Assembly: GCA_021161625.1 (NCBI GenBank)
Contig: JAGHAG010000018.1
Span: 1-16,118, forward strand
Direction of reading: 5' to 3'
DNA from: Elusimicrobiota bacterium
GTDB taxonomy: Bacteria > CG03
DNA: 16,118 bases
Part shown: in pieces, positions 1-6,320 of the stretch
How positions within the stretch are numbered: the first letter of the stretch is position 1
Layout: every line of letters starts with the position of its first letter
Made by a program: the position numbers and the translations under genes
Notes under the pieces: generated by a model
Databases searched by the model: none
What the model was told of the DNA's origin: nothing
What the model saw: only the letters and a program-made list of their open reading frames with translations

Positions 1-2430
1 AATTTCAATGGCTTTTGTCACCACATTTCTTATAGCCAGAAGTTTCTGCCATTTTTCCTTAAAAGAAGTGCTTTCACAAAATCTTTCCTCAGGCAGGTCA
101 GCCAGAAATACGCTTTCCTCAAGGTCGTCTGAAATCTCGTTTTTGGCGCACTGCCATGCCTCCTCTGCAGTATGGGAAATTACGGGAGCAAGAAGGACTG
201 TAAGATTTCTGAAAATTTTCCACAGTGCTGTCTGCGCGCTTTTCCTTTCAGGAGAGTCTTCCCTGAATGTATAAAGGCGGTCTTTTAAAATATCCAGATA
301 AAAAGAGGAGAGGAAAATGTTTGAGAAGTTAAAAATTTCTTTAAAAGACTGGGGAAAATTATAGGCATCGTAGCTTTTCAGAACCTTTTTCTTTACTTCC
401 TCCATCGCAATAAGAGCAAATCTGTCAATAGCTTTCATCTTTTCAAATGGAATTTTCTGGGAAGGATTAAATCCGTTTAAGTTGCCAAGTAAAAATCTTA
501 AAGTATTTCTGATTTTCCGGTAGGTTTCAATGCAGGACTTTAAAATTTCCTCAGAGATTTTCAAGTCAGCTGAATAATCCTGTAAAACACACCAGATTCT
601 CAAAATGTCTGCCCCGCTTCTTTCAATTATTTCCTGAGGCGTTATGACATTTCCAAGTGACTTTGACATTTTTTGTCCCTTTCCGTCAACAACAAAACCA
701 TGAGTAACCACTGTTCTATAAGGAGCGCATCCTTCAGTTGCACAGGAAAGAATTAGAGATGTTTGAAACCATCCGCGATGCTGGTCTGAACCTTCAAGAT
801 ACATATCAGAAGGAAATCTGTGCAGAGGCGTTTTCTTTAGAACTGAAAAACTTGCCCCTGAATCAAACCACACATCCAGAATATCAGGGTCCCTTTTTAT
901 TTTCCTGCTACCACAGGAACAGGTAATCTCAACAGGGGGTGTTTCCTGCAAAAGAATTTCTGTTCCTTTTTCCTCAACAAGGCAAGCAATTTTGCTTATA
1001 ATTTTTGCATCAATAATTGTCCTTCCACAGTCCTCACAGTAAAAGACAGGTATGGGAACGCCCCAGTATCTCTGACGGGAAATACACCAGTCAGGTCTCA
1101 TCTCAACCATTGCTGAAATTCTTTTTTCCCCTTCTTTTGGCACCCATTCAACATGCTTTATTTCAGAAAGCAGTTTTTCCCTTAAGTTATTCTTGTCTAT
1201 TGAAATGAACCACTGAGGGGTGGCTCTAAAAATCACAGGATTTTTACATCTCCAGCAATGCGGATAAGTATGAGTGATTTTATCATTGTAAATAAGAGCA
1301 TTCTTGTTTTTAAGTTCTTCAATAATGAGAGGATTTGCTTTAAAAACATTTAGCCCTGCAAACTTTTGGGCTTTTTCTGTGAAAACCCCTTTTTCATCAA
1401 CAGGGGATAAAACAGGCAGATTATACTTTAATCCAACTGCAAAATCCTCTTCACCATGTCCTGGAGCAATGTGAACTATTCCTGTGCCCTCCTGTTTTTC
1501 CACAAAATCGCTTTCAACCCCCACACTAAACTGATTTTTGAAAGGATGGGAAAATTTTTTCCCAACAAAAAAATCCCCTTTGTACTGGGCAATGATTTTG
1601 CTTTCTTTTGCATTAAGTATTTTTAAAATTTCTTTTCTTTTTTCTTCAACCGAAATAAATTGCCTGTCCCCAACTTCAAAGATTGTATAGAGAAAATTTC
1701 TGTTAAAAGCAAGAGCAACATTAGAAGGCAATGTCCATGGGGTTGTTGTCCAGACAACCGCATAGGTATTTTTTCCCAGTTCCTCGCATTTAAAGAGGAC
1801 AAAGATAGAGTCAGAGGTTTTTTCCCTGTATTCAACCTCTGCTTCTGCTAAAGCGGTTTCGCATTCAGGACACCAGTAAACAGGCTTTTCTCCACGCCAG
1901 ATAAAATTCTTTTCCACAAGTTTTGAAAAAATTTTGAGAATTTGTGCTTCATATTCTTTTTTCATTGTCAAATAGGGATTTTTCCAATCAGCAAAAATTC
2001 CTAAACGTTTAAATTCCTTTAACTGTATGTTGATAAACTTTTTTACAAACGCTTGAGCTTTTTTTCTAAACTCAATTCTTGAAATCTGTGATTTTTTTAT
2101 CCCGAGTTCTTTAAGCAGTTGATATTCAATTGGAAGTCCATGACAGTCCCATCCTGGCACAAATGGTGCAAGAAATCCTGAAGCATTTTTGTGCTTTACG
2201 AGAATATCTTTTAAAATTTTGTTCAAAGCATGTCCCATGTGTATGTGCCCGTTTGCATAAGGGGGACCATCGTGCAGAATAAAAGCAGGTTTCCCCCTGT
2301 TTTTTGCAATGATTTTTTCATAAATCTCAGATTTCTCCCAGAAATCCTGAATCAATGGCTCCTTTTCCTTTAAATTTGCCTTCATTGAAAAGGATGTTTT
2401 TGGAAGAAGCACATTATACTTACCCATCAT
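1..2430 (-). CDS. ileS: Isoleucyl-tRNA synthetase (partial, C-terminus beyond left edge)
   Basis: Class I aminoacyl-tRNA synthetase that charges tRNA-Ile in the cytoplasm. About 810 N-terminal codons are present; the family is usually about 920-940 residues, so the anticodon-binding end and C-terminal zinc site lie outside the window. Visible motifs are DGPPYANG followed by the HIGH-type signature HMGH (residues 64-67), the CP1 editing region with TTTPWTLPSN and a GTGIVHIAPGHGEED stretch, WFDSG, and the KMSKS loop (residues 587-591, bases 658-672). The start ATG (2428-2430) overlaps the mtnA stop as ATGA, and a second ATG follows at once. AGGGAG at 2435-2440 lies 4 nt from the first ATG and 7 nt from the second, so either could be used. 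It is the last gene visible in the proC-yggT-mtnA-ileS operon. No T-box leader is possible between mtnA and ileS because the genes overlap. Confidence 0.96.
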   Translation of the reverse strand, partial: MMGKYNVLLPKTSFSMKANLKEKEPLIQDFWEKSEIYEKIIAKNRGKPAFILHDGPPYANGHIHMGHALNKILKDILVKHKNASGFLAPFVPGWDCHGLPIEYQLLKELGIKKSQISRIEFRKKAQAFVKKFINIQLKEFKRLGIFADWKNPYLTMKKEYEAQILKIFSKLVEKNFIWRGEKPVYWCPECETALAEAEVEYREKTSDSIFVLFKCEELGKNTYAVVWTTTPWTLPSNVALAFNRNFLYTIFEVGDRQFISVEEKRKEILKILNAKESKIIAQYKGDFFVGKKFSHPFKNQFSVGVESDFVEKQEGTGIVHIAPGHGEEDFAVGLKYNLPVLSPVDEKGVFTEKAQKFAGLNVFKANPLIIEELKNKNALIYNDKITHTYPHCWRCKNPVIFRATPQWFISIDKNNLREKLLSEIKHVEWVPKEGEKRISAMVEMRPDWCISRQRYWGVPIPVFYCEDCGRTIIDAKIISKIACLVEEKGTEILLQETPPVEITCSCGSRKIKRDPDILDVWFDSGASFSVLKKTPLHRFPSDMYLEGSDQHRGWFQTSLILSCATEGCAPYRTVVTHGFVVDGKGQKMSKSLGNVITPQEIIERSGADILRIWCVLQDYSADLKISEEILKSCIETYRKIRNTLRFLLGNLNGFNPSQKIPFEKMKAIDRFALIAMEEVKKKVLKSYDAYNFPQSFKEIFNFSNIFLSSFYLDILKDRLYTFREDSPERKSAQTALWKIFRNLTVLLAPVISHTAEEAWQCAKNEISDDLEESVFLADLPEERFCESTSFKEKWQKLLAIRNVVTKAIEI

Positions 2431-3404
2431 GTTGCTCCCTGATAAAGTTTTTTCAATTTCTTTGCATCGGGATGTTTTAAAATTCCTTTTTCAGTTATAA
2501 GAGCAGTTACAAGGAAATTCGGAGTTACATCAAAAGCAGAATTTATTGCATCTGCCCCTTTTGGAGCAATTGATTTTCCATTTATGTAGAGAACCTCTGA
2601 TTTTTCTCTTTCTTCAATTTTTATATCATTTCCCTTTTTTGTTTTAAAATCAATTGTGGAATAAGGAGCAGCAACATAAAAAGGAACTCTGTGAAATTTT
2701 GCCTCTATGGCAAGGGCATAGGTTCCAATTTTGTTTGCAAAGTCACCATTTGCGGAAATTCTGTCCGCACCCACGAAACACGCATCTATTTTCTCCTTTT
2801 TCATCAAATAAGCAGCCGTGCTGTCTGTAATGATTTTATAGGGAATTTTGTTTTCTTTTAATTCCCATGCTGTCAGTTTTGAGCCCTGAAGACGGGGCCT
2901 TGTTTCCTTTACATAGACAAGGTTTATTTTTTTTCTTGCATAAAGGATTATTCCAAGAGCAGTTCCAATTCCTGCTGTTGCAAGCATTCCTGTGTTGCAG
3001 TGAGTTATGATTTTTGCACCTTCTGGTATGAGTTTTGCTCCATTTTTTGCAATTTTTTCACAGAGTTTTTTGTCTTCTCTGTGTATTTTCTTTGCCTCAT
3101 TTAGAATTGCTTTAAAGTTTTTCTCCTTTAAATTTAAAATTCTTTCAACAGCCCATCTCAAGTTTACTGCTGTTGGTCGGGAGTTTAGGAGAAGTTTTGC
3201 ACTTCTTTGGAGATTTTTATATCCAAGAGCCATCCCGTATGCTGCTGTAACGCCTATTAAAGGTGCGCCTCTCACCACCATATTTTTTATTGCAAAAGCA
3301 ACATCCCTAACATTTTTTGCAACAAAATACTGCTTTTTTTCAGGAATATACCTTTCATCAAGCAAAAATAATTTGTTTTTTTTGAATTCTATAACTTTAA
3401 GCAC
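2427..3404 (-). CDS. mtnA: S-methyl-5-thioribose-1-phosphate isomerase
   Basis: Cytosolic aldose-ketose isomerase of the methionine salvage pathway, converting 5-methylthioribose-1-phosphate to 5-methylthioribulose-1-phosphate; it belongs to the eIF2B-like superfamily. The 325 residues are nearly full family length. Visible signatures are RGAPLIGVTAAYG (45-57), THCNTGMLATAGIGTALG (134-151) with the catalytic Cys136, KETRPRLQGSKLTAWEL (166-182), and GADRISANGDFANKIGTYALA (212-232) with catalytic Asp214. These Cys and Asp correspond to the pair known from the Bacillus subtilis enzyme. The start is GTG (3402-3404), directly after the TAG stop of the upstream gene, with AGGTGA about 8 nt upstream. 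No other salvage gene is visible, so its metabolic partners must be elsewhere. A paralogous ribose-1,5-bisphosphate isomerase is less likely because the MtnA motifs are so well kept. Confidence 0.95.
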   Translation of the reverse strand: MLKVIEFKKNKLFLLDERYIPEKKQYFVAKNVRDVAFAIKNMVVRGAPLIGVTAAYGMALGYKNLQRSAKLLLNSRPTAVNLRWAVERILNLKEKNFKAILNEAKKIHREDKKLCEKIAKNGAKLIPEGAKIITHCNTGMLATAGIGTALGIILYARKKINLVYVKETRPRLQGSKLTAWELKENKIPYKIITDSTAAYLMKKEKIDACFVGADRISANGDFANKIGTYALAIEAKFHRVPFYVAAPYSTIDFKTKKGNDIKIEEREKSEVLYINGKSIAPKGADAINSAFDVTPNFLVTALITEKGILKHPDAKKLKKLYQGAT

Positions 3405-3668
3405 CTAAAAAATCACCTGAATAAGTATGTAAAGGGCAACAACAACAATTATTGAAGCCCAGGTAAGAGACTCCTCGGTTTCCAGTTTTATAAATTTTTT
3501 TACCAGATTTCTCACCACGAGAGAAATATCACGCACCAGAGGACCAGCAGGAATTGTGTTTATATCTCCACCCTTTTTTGCAAGTTGCTTTTGAATAATC
3601 AAATCAGCAACAAGAATAATCAAAATTAGAATCAAAATACCGCTAATCAAGTTTACAAAAAATGTCAT
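3405..3668 (-). CDS. Small two-helix membrane protein, YggT-like
   Basis: An 87-residue protein with two hydrophobic helices, roughly residues 4-25 and 69-87, separated by a polar loop containing GPLVRDISLVVRNLVKKFIKL. Size, topology and the N/G-P-L-V-R element before an amphipathic stretch resemble YggT-family inner-membrane proteins. The position just downstream of proC is the classic yggT neighbourhood. The family match is divergent: the usual P-P-x-G-G-x-D loop is replaced by LETEESLTW. The name therefore rests partly on context, and YggT function itself is poorly defined (osmotic tolerance and division-site roles have been suggested). The ATG (3666-3668) overlaps the proC stop as ATGA. 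A strong GGGAGGT Shine-Dalgarno at 3673-3679 supports translation. Confidence 0.6.
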   Translation of the reverse strand: MTFFVNLISGILILILIILVADLIIQKQLAKKGGDINTIPAGPLVRDISLVVRNLVKKFIKLETEESLTWASIIVVVALYILIQVIF

Positions 3669-4468
3669 TTTGACCTCCCGAGTTCTACTGCCCTTTTAAA
3701 AGCCTTGCTGCAGGCAGTTAGAATTATTTTTTTTAAGTTTCTTCTTTCAAAAACACTGATTGCCTCATGGGTTGTTCCCTTTGGCGAGGTTACAGCAATT
3801 CTCAAATTTTTTGGCTCCATATTAAGTTTTTTTAAAACTTCAATTGCACCTTCAAAAGTGGCAAGTGAGATTTCAAGGGCAGTTTTCTTTTTGAAATTTA
3901 ACTTTTGAGCAGCTTCAATAAGTGCTTCAAGAAAATAACACACATAAGCAGGTCCTGAACCAGAGATTGCTGTAATTCTGTCTAAACCCTGTTCTTTTTT
4001 TACAGGCACAACTATTCCGCAGGATGTGAAAATTTTTTCACATAAGTTTCTTAGATTTTTTAAATTTTTGTTTTTTAATCTGCTATTAGCATAAATTCCT
4101 GCAACACCCTTGCCTGCTTTAACTCCGAGGTTGGGCATAACCCTCATTACTGGAATTTTCCCGAGATGTTTTTCAAAAAAAGAGATTTTCACGCCTGCAA
4201 GGATTGTAATAAGAACCCTAAATTTTATGTTTTTTAAAAGCTCAACAGCTTCAAATTTATTCTGGGGTTTTACAGCAAGAATTATAATGTCGTAGTTTGC
4301 GCTTTTGAATTTTTTTGCTTTGTATTTTTTTGTGAGTTTTTTTTCTTTTCTTTTGTCTTTTTCAAGAATAAAAAAATCAAGTTTTTTTGAAAGGGCTGAG
4401 GCTTTTAATGATGCAAGGATTGCCTCACCCATATTTCCGCAACCCAGAAATAAAATTTTTCTTTTCAT
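3665..4468 (-). CDS. proC: Pyrroline-5-carboxylate reductase
   Basis: NAD(P)H-dependent cytosolic enzyme for the last step of proline synthesis. The 267 residues match the family length. The Rossmann dinucleotide motif is GCGNMGEAI (9-17), followed by LAVKPQ (65-69 region) and VMRVMPNLG (107-115). The C-terminal dimerisation/active-site helix signature is DRITAISGSGPAYVCYFLEA (163-182), and VTSPKGTT (226-233) stands where most homologues read TSPGGTT. It is the first gene of the minus-strand operon. No Shine-Dalgarno sequence is visible upstream of the ATG; only GG at 4482-4483, 13 nt away. The candidate promoter places transcription start within a base or so of the ATG, so the mRNA may be leaderless. 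That last point is inference. Confidence 0.96.
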   Translation of the reverse strand: MKRKILFLGCGNMGEAILASLKASALSKKLDFFILEKDKRKEKKLTKKYKAKKFKSANYDIIILAVKPQNKFEAVELLKNIKFRVLITILAGVKISFFEKHLGKIPVMRVMPNLGVKAGKGVAGIYANSRLKNKNLKNLRNLCEKIFTSCGIVVPVKKEQGLDRITAISGSGPAYVCYFLEALIEAAQKLNFKKKTALEISLATFEGAIEVLKKLNMEPKNLRIAVTSPKGTTHEAISVFERRNLKKIILTACSKAFKRAVELGRSK

Positions 4469-4475
4469 AAATTAA

Positions 4476-4504
4476 AAATTACCAAAAAAACATTCCCTTG
4501 ACAA
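4476..4504 (-). promoter_or_regulatory. Candidate sigma-70 promoter for proC operon
   Basis: On the minus strand TTGTCA (4504-4499), a 17-nt spacer and TAATTT (4481-4476) lie just upstream of proC. The -35 box is the reverse complement of the plus-strand -35 region. The predicted start point is about 4469, adjacent to the proC ATG at 4468, which would give a leaderless or almost leaderless transcript. Confidence 0.4.
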
Positions 4505-4526
4505 GAAAAACCACATATAATAAAAT
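4498..4526 (+). promoter_or_regulatory. Sigma-70 promoter for the membrane protein - thiL operon
   Basis: TTGACA (4498-4503), a 17-nt spacer, then TAAAAT (4521-4526). A perfect TATAAT also occurs at 4516-4521, but only 12 nt from the -35, so the TAAAAT box with ideal spacing is preferred. The expected start near 4533 leaves a leader of about 33 nt carrying AGGAGGTG at 4551-4558, 7 nt before the ATG at 4566. Confidence 0.7.
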
Positions 4527-4565
4527 TCTGTAAAACCTTTTAAAAGAATAAGGAGGTGGTAACAG

Positions 4566-4823
4566 ATGTTGAGTATTTTAGGTGGTTTAGTCGCAATTGT
4601 CATTGCTGTTTTATGGATTATCCCGAACAATGGTTTTGGTTTTGTTGGCGATGATGTTTTAATTGTTTTAAAAGGTGGAATTGCTCTTGGTTTGATTTTT
4701 GGTGGGATAATTGCCATTGCTGCGGGAATTAGTGCAATAAAGGAAAAGGCAGAGGAGAAAAAAGAAGAAGAAGCATTAAAGAAAGAAGAGGAAGTTTCAA
4801 GTTCAGAAGGGTCTTCTCAATAA
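4566..4823 (+). CDS. Small membrane protein with charged C-terminal tail (hypothetical)
   Basis: 85 residues, function unknown. Two glycine-rich hydrophobic helices (about residues 3-20 and 36-58) are joined by a short loop, NNGFGFVGDD, and followed by a highly charged Lys/Glu tail (about 59-77) and a short Ser-rich end. The helix pairs GGLVAIVIAV and GGIIAIAAGI look like an internal duplication. Both ends of the hairpin should face the same side, with the charged tail probably cytoplasmic by the positive-inside rule; this is inference. A strong AGGAGGTG ribosome site and a well-spaced promoter precede it, so it is very likely expressed. It stops one base before the proposed thiL start, so the two are probably cotranscribed. 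I recognise no named family. Confidence 0.8.
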   Translation: MLSILGGLVAIVIAVLWIIPNNGFGFVGDDVLIVLKGGIALGLIFGGIIAIAAGISAIKEKAEEKKEEEALKKEEEVSSSEGSSQ

Positions 4824-4824
4824 T

Positions 4825-5736
4825 CTGGCTCAGAAAAGTTTAGAATTTAAATTAATTGACTGGATATTCTCATATTTAAAAAAAGATAATCTTGATTTTG
4901 ACCTGGGAGATGACAGCACAGTTTTAGATTTTCATAGTAAGAAAACAGTTATATCTGTTGATTCTTTTGTAGAAGACACACATTTCAATAATTTTGTTCC
5001 CTTGGATGCTGTTGGTTTCAGAAGCATTGCAGGGGCGTGTTCTGATATTGTTGCAATGGGGATAAAGCCAGAATTTGTTTTTGTTTCTATTGGCTTAAAG
5101 AAAAATCCACAAAAAACTCTAAAAGAGATTTATAAAGGCATAAAAAAAGCCTGTAAAAAATGGCATTTAAAAGTGGGTGGTGGAGACATTGTCAAAAGTT
5201 CAAAAATTTTTCTTTCAATAACAGCAGTTGGTTGGGGTAAAAATCCTGTAAAAAGAACAGGGGCTAAAGAGGGTGATTTGATTTTTATAACAGGTTTTCC
5301 GGGATTAAGTGAGGCAGGTCTTAGGTGTCTTCTTAAAAAAAGAAAAAATGAAAAGCTTATCAGATTTTTTTTATATCCAGAGATTTATCCTGAAGTTGCA
5401 TTGAAAATCGCTCCTTTTGTCAACTGTATGATTGATTCAAGTGATGGTCTTTTTAAATCCCTTTTAATTCTTTCCCAATTAAATGGTCTGAAATTTAAGA
5501 TTGAAAGCAAAAAAATCCCTGTAAATTCCCTGCTTTTAAATTTTGCAAAAACACACAAACAGGCATTAAAAATTGCTCTTACAGGCGGTGAAGATTATAA
5601 TCTGATAGGCACGGTTTCTCCTGACAAATTTGATAAAATAAAAGGAGAACTTTTTGTAATAGGAAAAGTTGAAAAGGGGAAAGGGGTTTATCTGGATGGC
5701 AAAAAAATTTCAATGAGGAGTTTTGAGCATTTTTAA
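4825..5736 (+). CDS. thiL: Thiamine-monophosphate kinase (probable CTG start)
   Basis: ATP-dependent kinase making thiamine diphosphate from thiamine monophosphate (AIR synthase-like fold). In-frame signatures, counting from the CTG: LGDDS (27-31, metal/nucleotide Asp pair), SVDSFVEDTHF (44-54), CSDIVAMG (72-79), GGGD (118-121), GAKEGD (146-151), IDSSDGL (203-209), GGEDY (254-258) and the typical C-terminal FEHF. The frame opens at 4780 and has no ATG, GTG or TTG before TTG 5002, which would delete the essential GDD and VDSFVED motifs. CTG at 4825 yields MAQKSLEFKLIDWI, like the usual (L)GEFxLID N-terminus, and a 303-residue protein close to normal length. AGAAGGG at 4805-4811 is the only nearby ribosome-site-like sequence, 13 nt upstream. 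Reinitiation after the preceding TAA (4821-4823) is plausible. No TPP riboswitch was recognised upstream. Confidence 0.9.
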   Translation: MAQKSLEFKLIDWIFSYLKKDNLDFDLGDDSTVLDFHSKKTVISVDSFVEDTHFNNFVPLDAVGFRSIAGACSDIVAMGIKPEFVFVSIGLKKNPQKTLKEIYKGIKKACKKWHLKVGGGDIVKSSKIFLSITAVGWGKNPVKRTGAKEGDLIFITGFPGLSEAGLRCLLKKRKNEKLIRFFLYPEIYPEVALKIAPFVNCMIDSSDGLFKSLLILSQLNGLKFKIESKKIPVNSLLLNFAKTHKQALKIALTGGEDYNLIGTVSPDKFDKIKGELFVIGKVEKGKGVYLDGKKISMRSFEHF

Positions 5737-5739
5737 TAG

Positions 5740-5764
5740 CATCGGAAATTTTCAATTTCCGATG
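5740..5764 (+). terminator. Perfect hairpin after thiL, possible terminator
   Basis: An 11-bp perfect inverted repeat (5740-5750 with 5754-5764; arm CATCGGAAATT) with a 3-nt loop begins 3 nt after the thiL stop. The classical U-tract is missing directly after the stem; a run of six T occurs only at 5775-5780 in the plus strand. It may be an inefficient terminator, an mRNA-stabilising end, or a REP-like palindrome. Confidence 0.45.
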
Positions 5765-5805
5765 AATAAGGTAAGATTTTTTACAGAATAAGGAATAATT
5801 TTTTT

Positions 5806-5900
5806 AAGATAGTCAGGGAATAGACGAGGATTTATGATGGCAGTAAAAATTATAAAGGAAATGGGGGTTTCAGTCCCGATTTATCGGGGCTGACTATCTT
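5806..5900 (+). promoter_or_regulatory. Inverted-repeat element directly upstream of tsaE
   Basis: Perfect 11-bp terminal inverted repeats, AAGATAGTCAG (5806-5816) and CTGACTATCTT (5890-5900), enclose 73 bp. The right arm ends at the base before the tsaE ATG. Inside is a second hairpin, 5871-5880 (CAGTCCCGAT) with 5883-5892 (ATCGGGGCTG), containing one G-U pair. The inner and outer structures compete for the CTG at 5890-5892. A 19-codon reading frame (ATG 5834 or 5837, AGGA at 5827-5830, stop TGA 5891-5893) ends inside the inner hairpin. The only purine-rich site before tsaE, GGGG at 5886-5889, lies in that stem. It could be a translational control element or a small MITE-like insertion. Confidence 0.5.
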
Positions 5901-6320
5901 ATGGAAATTCTTGAATTTAAAAGCTCTGCACTTCAGGAGACAGAAGAGATTGCCAAGGGTTTTGCACAAAAACTGAAATTAGGGGATGTGGTGCTTTTAA
6001 AAGGAGAACTTGGTGCAGGAAAAACTTTTTTTATCTCCTGTATATGCGAATATTTTGGAATAAAAGATGCAAGAAGTCCGAGTTTTAAAATAATCAACAT
6101 TTATGAGGGAAAGGTAAAAATATACCACCTGGATTTTTACAGAATAAAGGACAAAGAGGAGATTTTTCAGCTCGGGATAGATGAAATTTTAAATGAAGAG
6201 GCAATTTTTTTTATTGAGTGGCCTGAAATTTTTATGGATTATCTTAAAAATTGCTGGGTTGTTGAGTTTGAATTTGAAAATGAGGATACCAGAAAAATAA
6301 GGATTTATAAAAATGAGTGA
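5901..6320 (+). CDS. tsaE: tRNA threonylcarbamoyladenosine biosynthesis ATPase TsaE
   Basis: ATPase that drives turnover of the TsaB-TsaD complex in bacterial t6A37 formation on ANN-decoding tRNAs. The 139 residues are slightly shorter than typical (about 150). The Walker A motif is GELGAGKT (35-42). The family signatures SPSFKIINIY (59-68, normally SPTF), HLDFYR (76-81) and EWPE (106-109) are all present. The ATG at 5901 is the first base after the inverted-repeat element. A normal Shine-Dalgarno is lacking (only GGGG 11 nt upstream, in a predicted stem), which suggests regulated or weak initiation. The stop overlaps the next gene by 8 bp, so tsaE and the tsaB fusion are translationally coupled. 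Confidence 0.95.
   Translation: MEILEFKSSALQETEEIAKGFAQKLKLGDVVLLKGELGAGKTFFISCICEYFGIKDARSPSFKIINIYEGKVKIYHLDFYRIKDKEEIFQLGIDEILNEEAIFFIEWPEIFMDYLKNCWVVEFEFENEDTRKIRIYKNE

Noticed and set aside
8..1851. Plus-strand ORFs of 62-88 codons opposite ileS
   Set aside because: They lie inside the ileS coding region, whose minus frame has continuous synthetase motifs. They have no ribosome sites or recognisable domains.
4516..4521. Perfect TATAAT as -10 box
   Set aside because: It is only 12 nt from TTGACA. TAAAAT at 4521-4526 has the correct 17-nt spacing, so the TATAAT alone was not used for the promoter call.
4824..4860. TPP riboswitch before thiL
   Set aside because: There is only one base between the upstream stop and the proposed start, and no THI-box-like conserved sequence was seen upstream of 4566 either.
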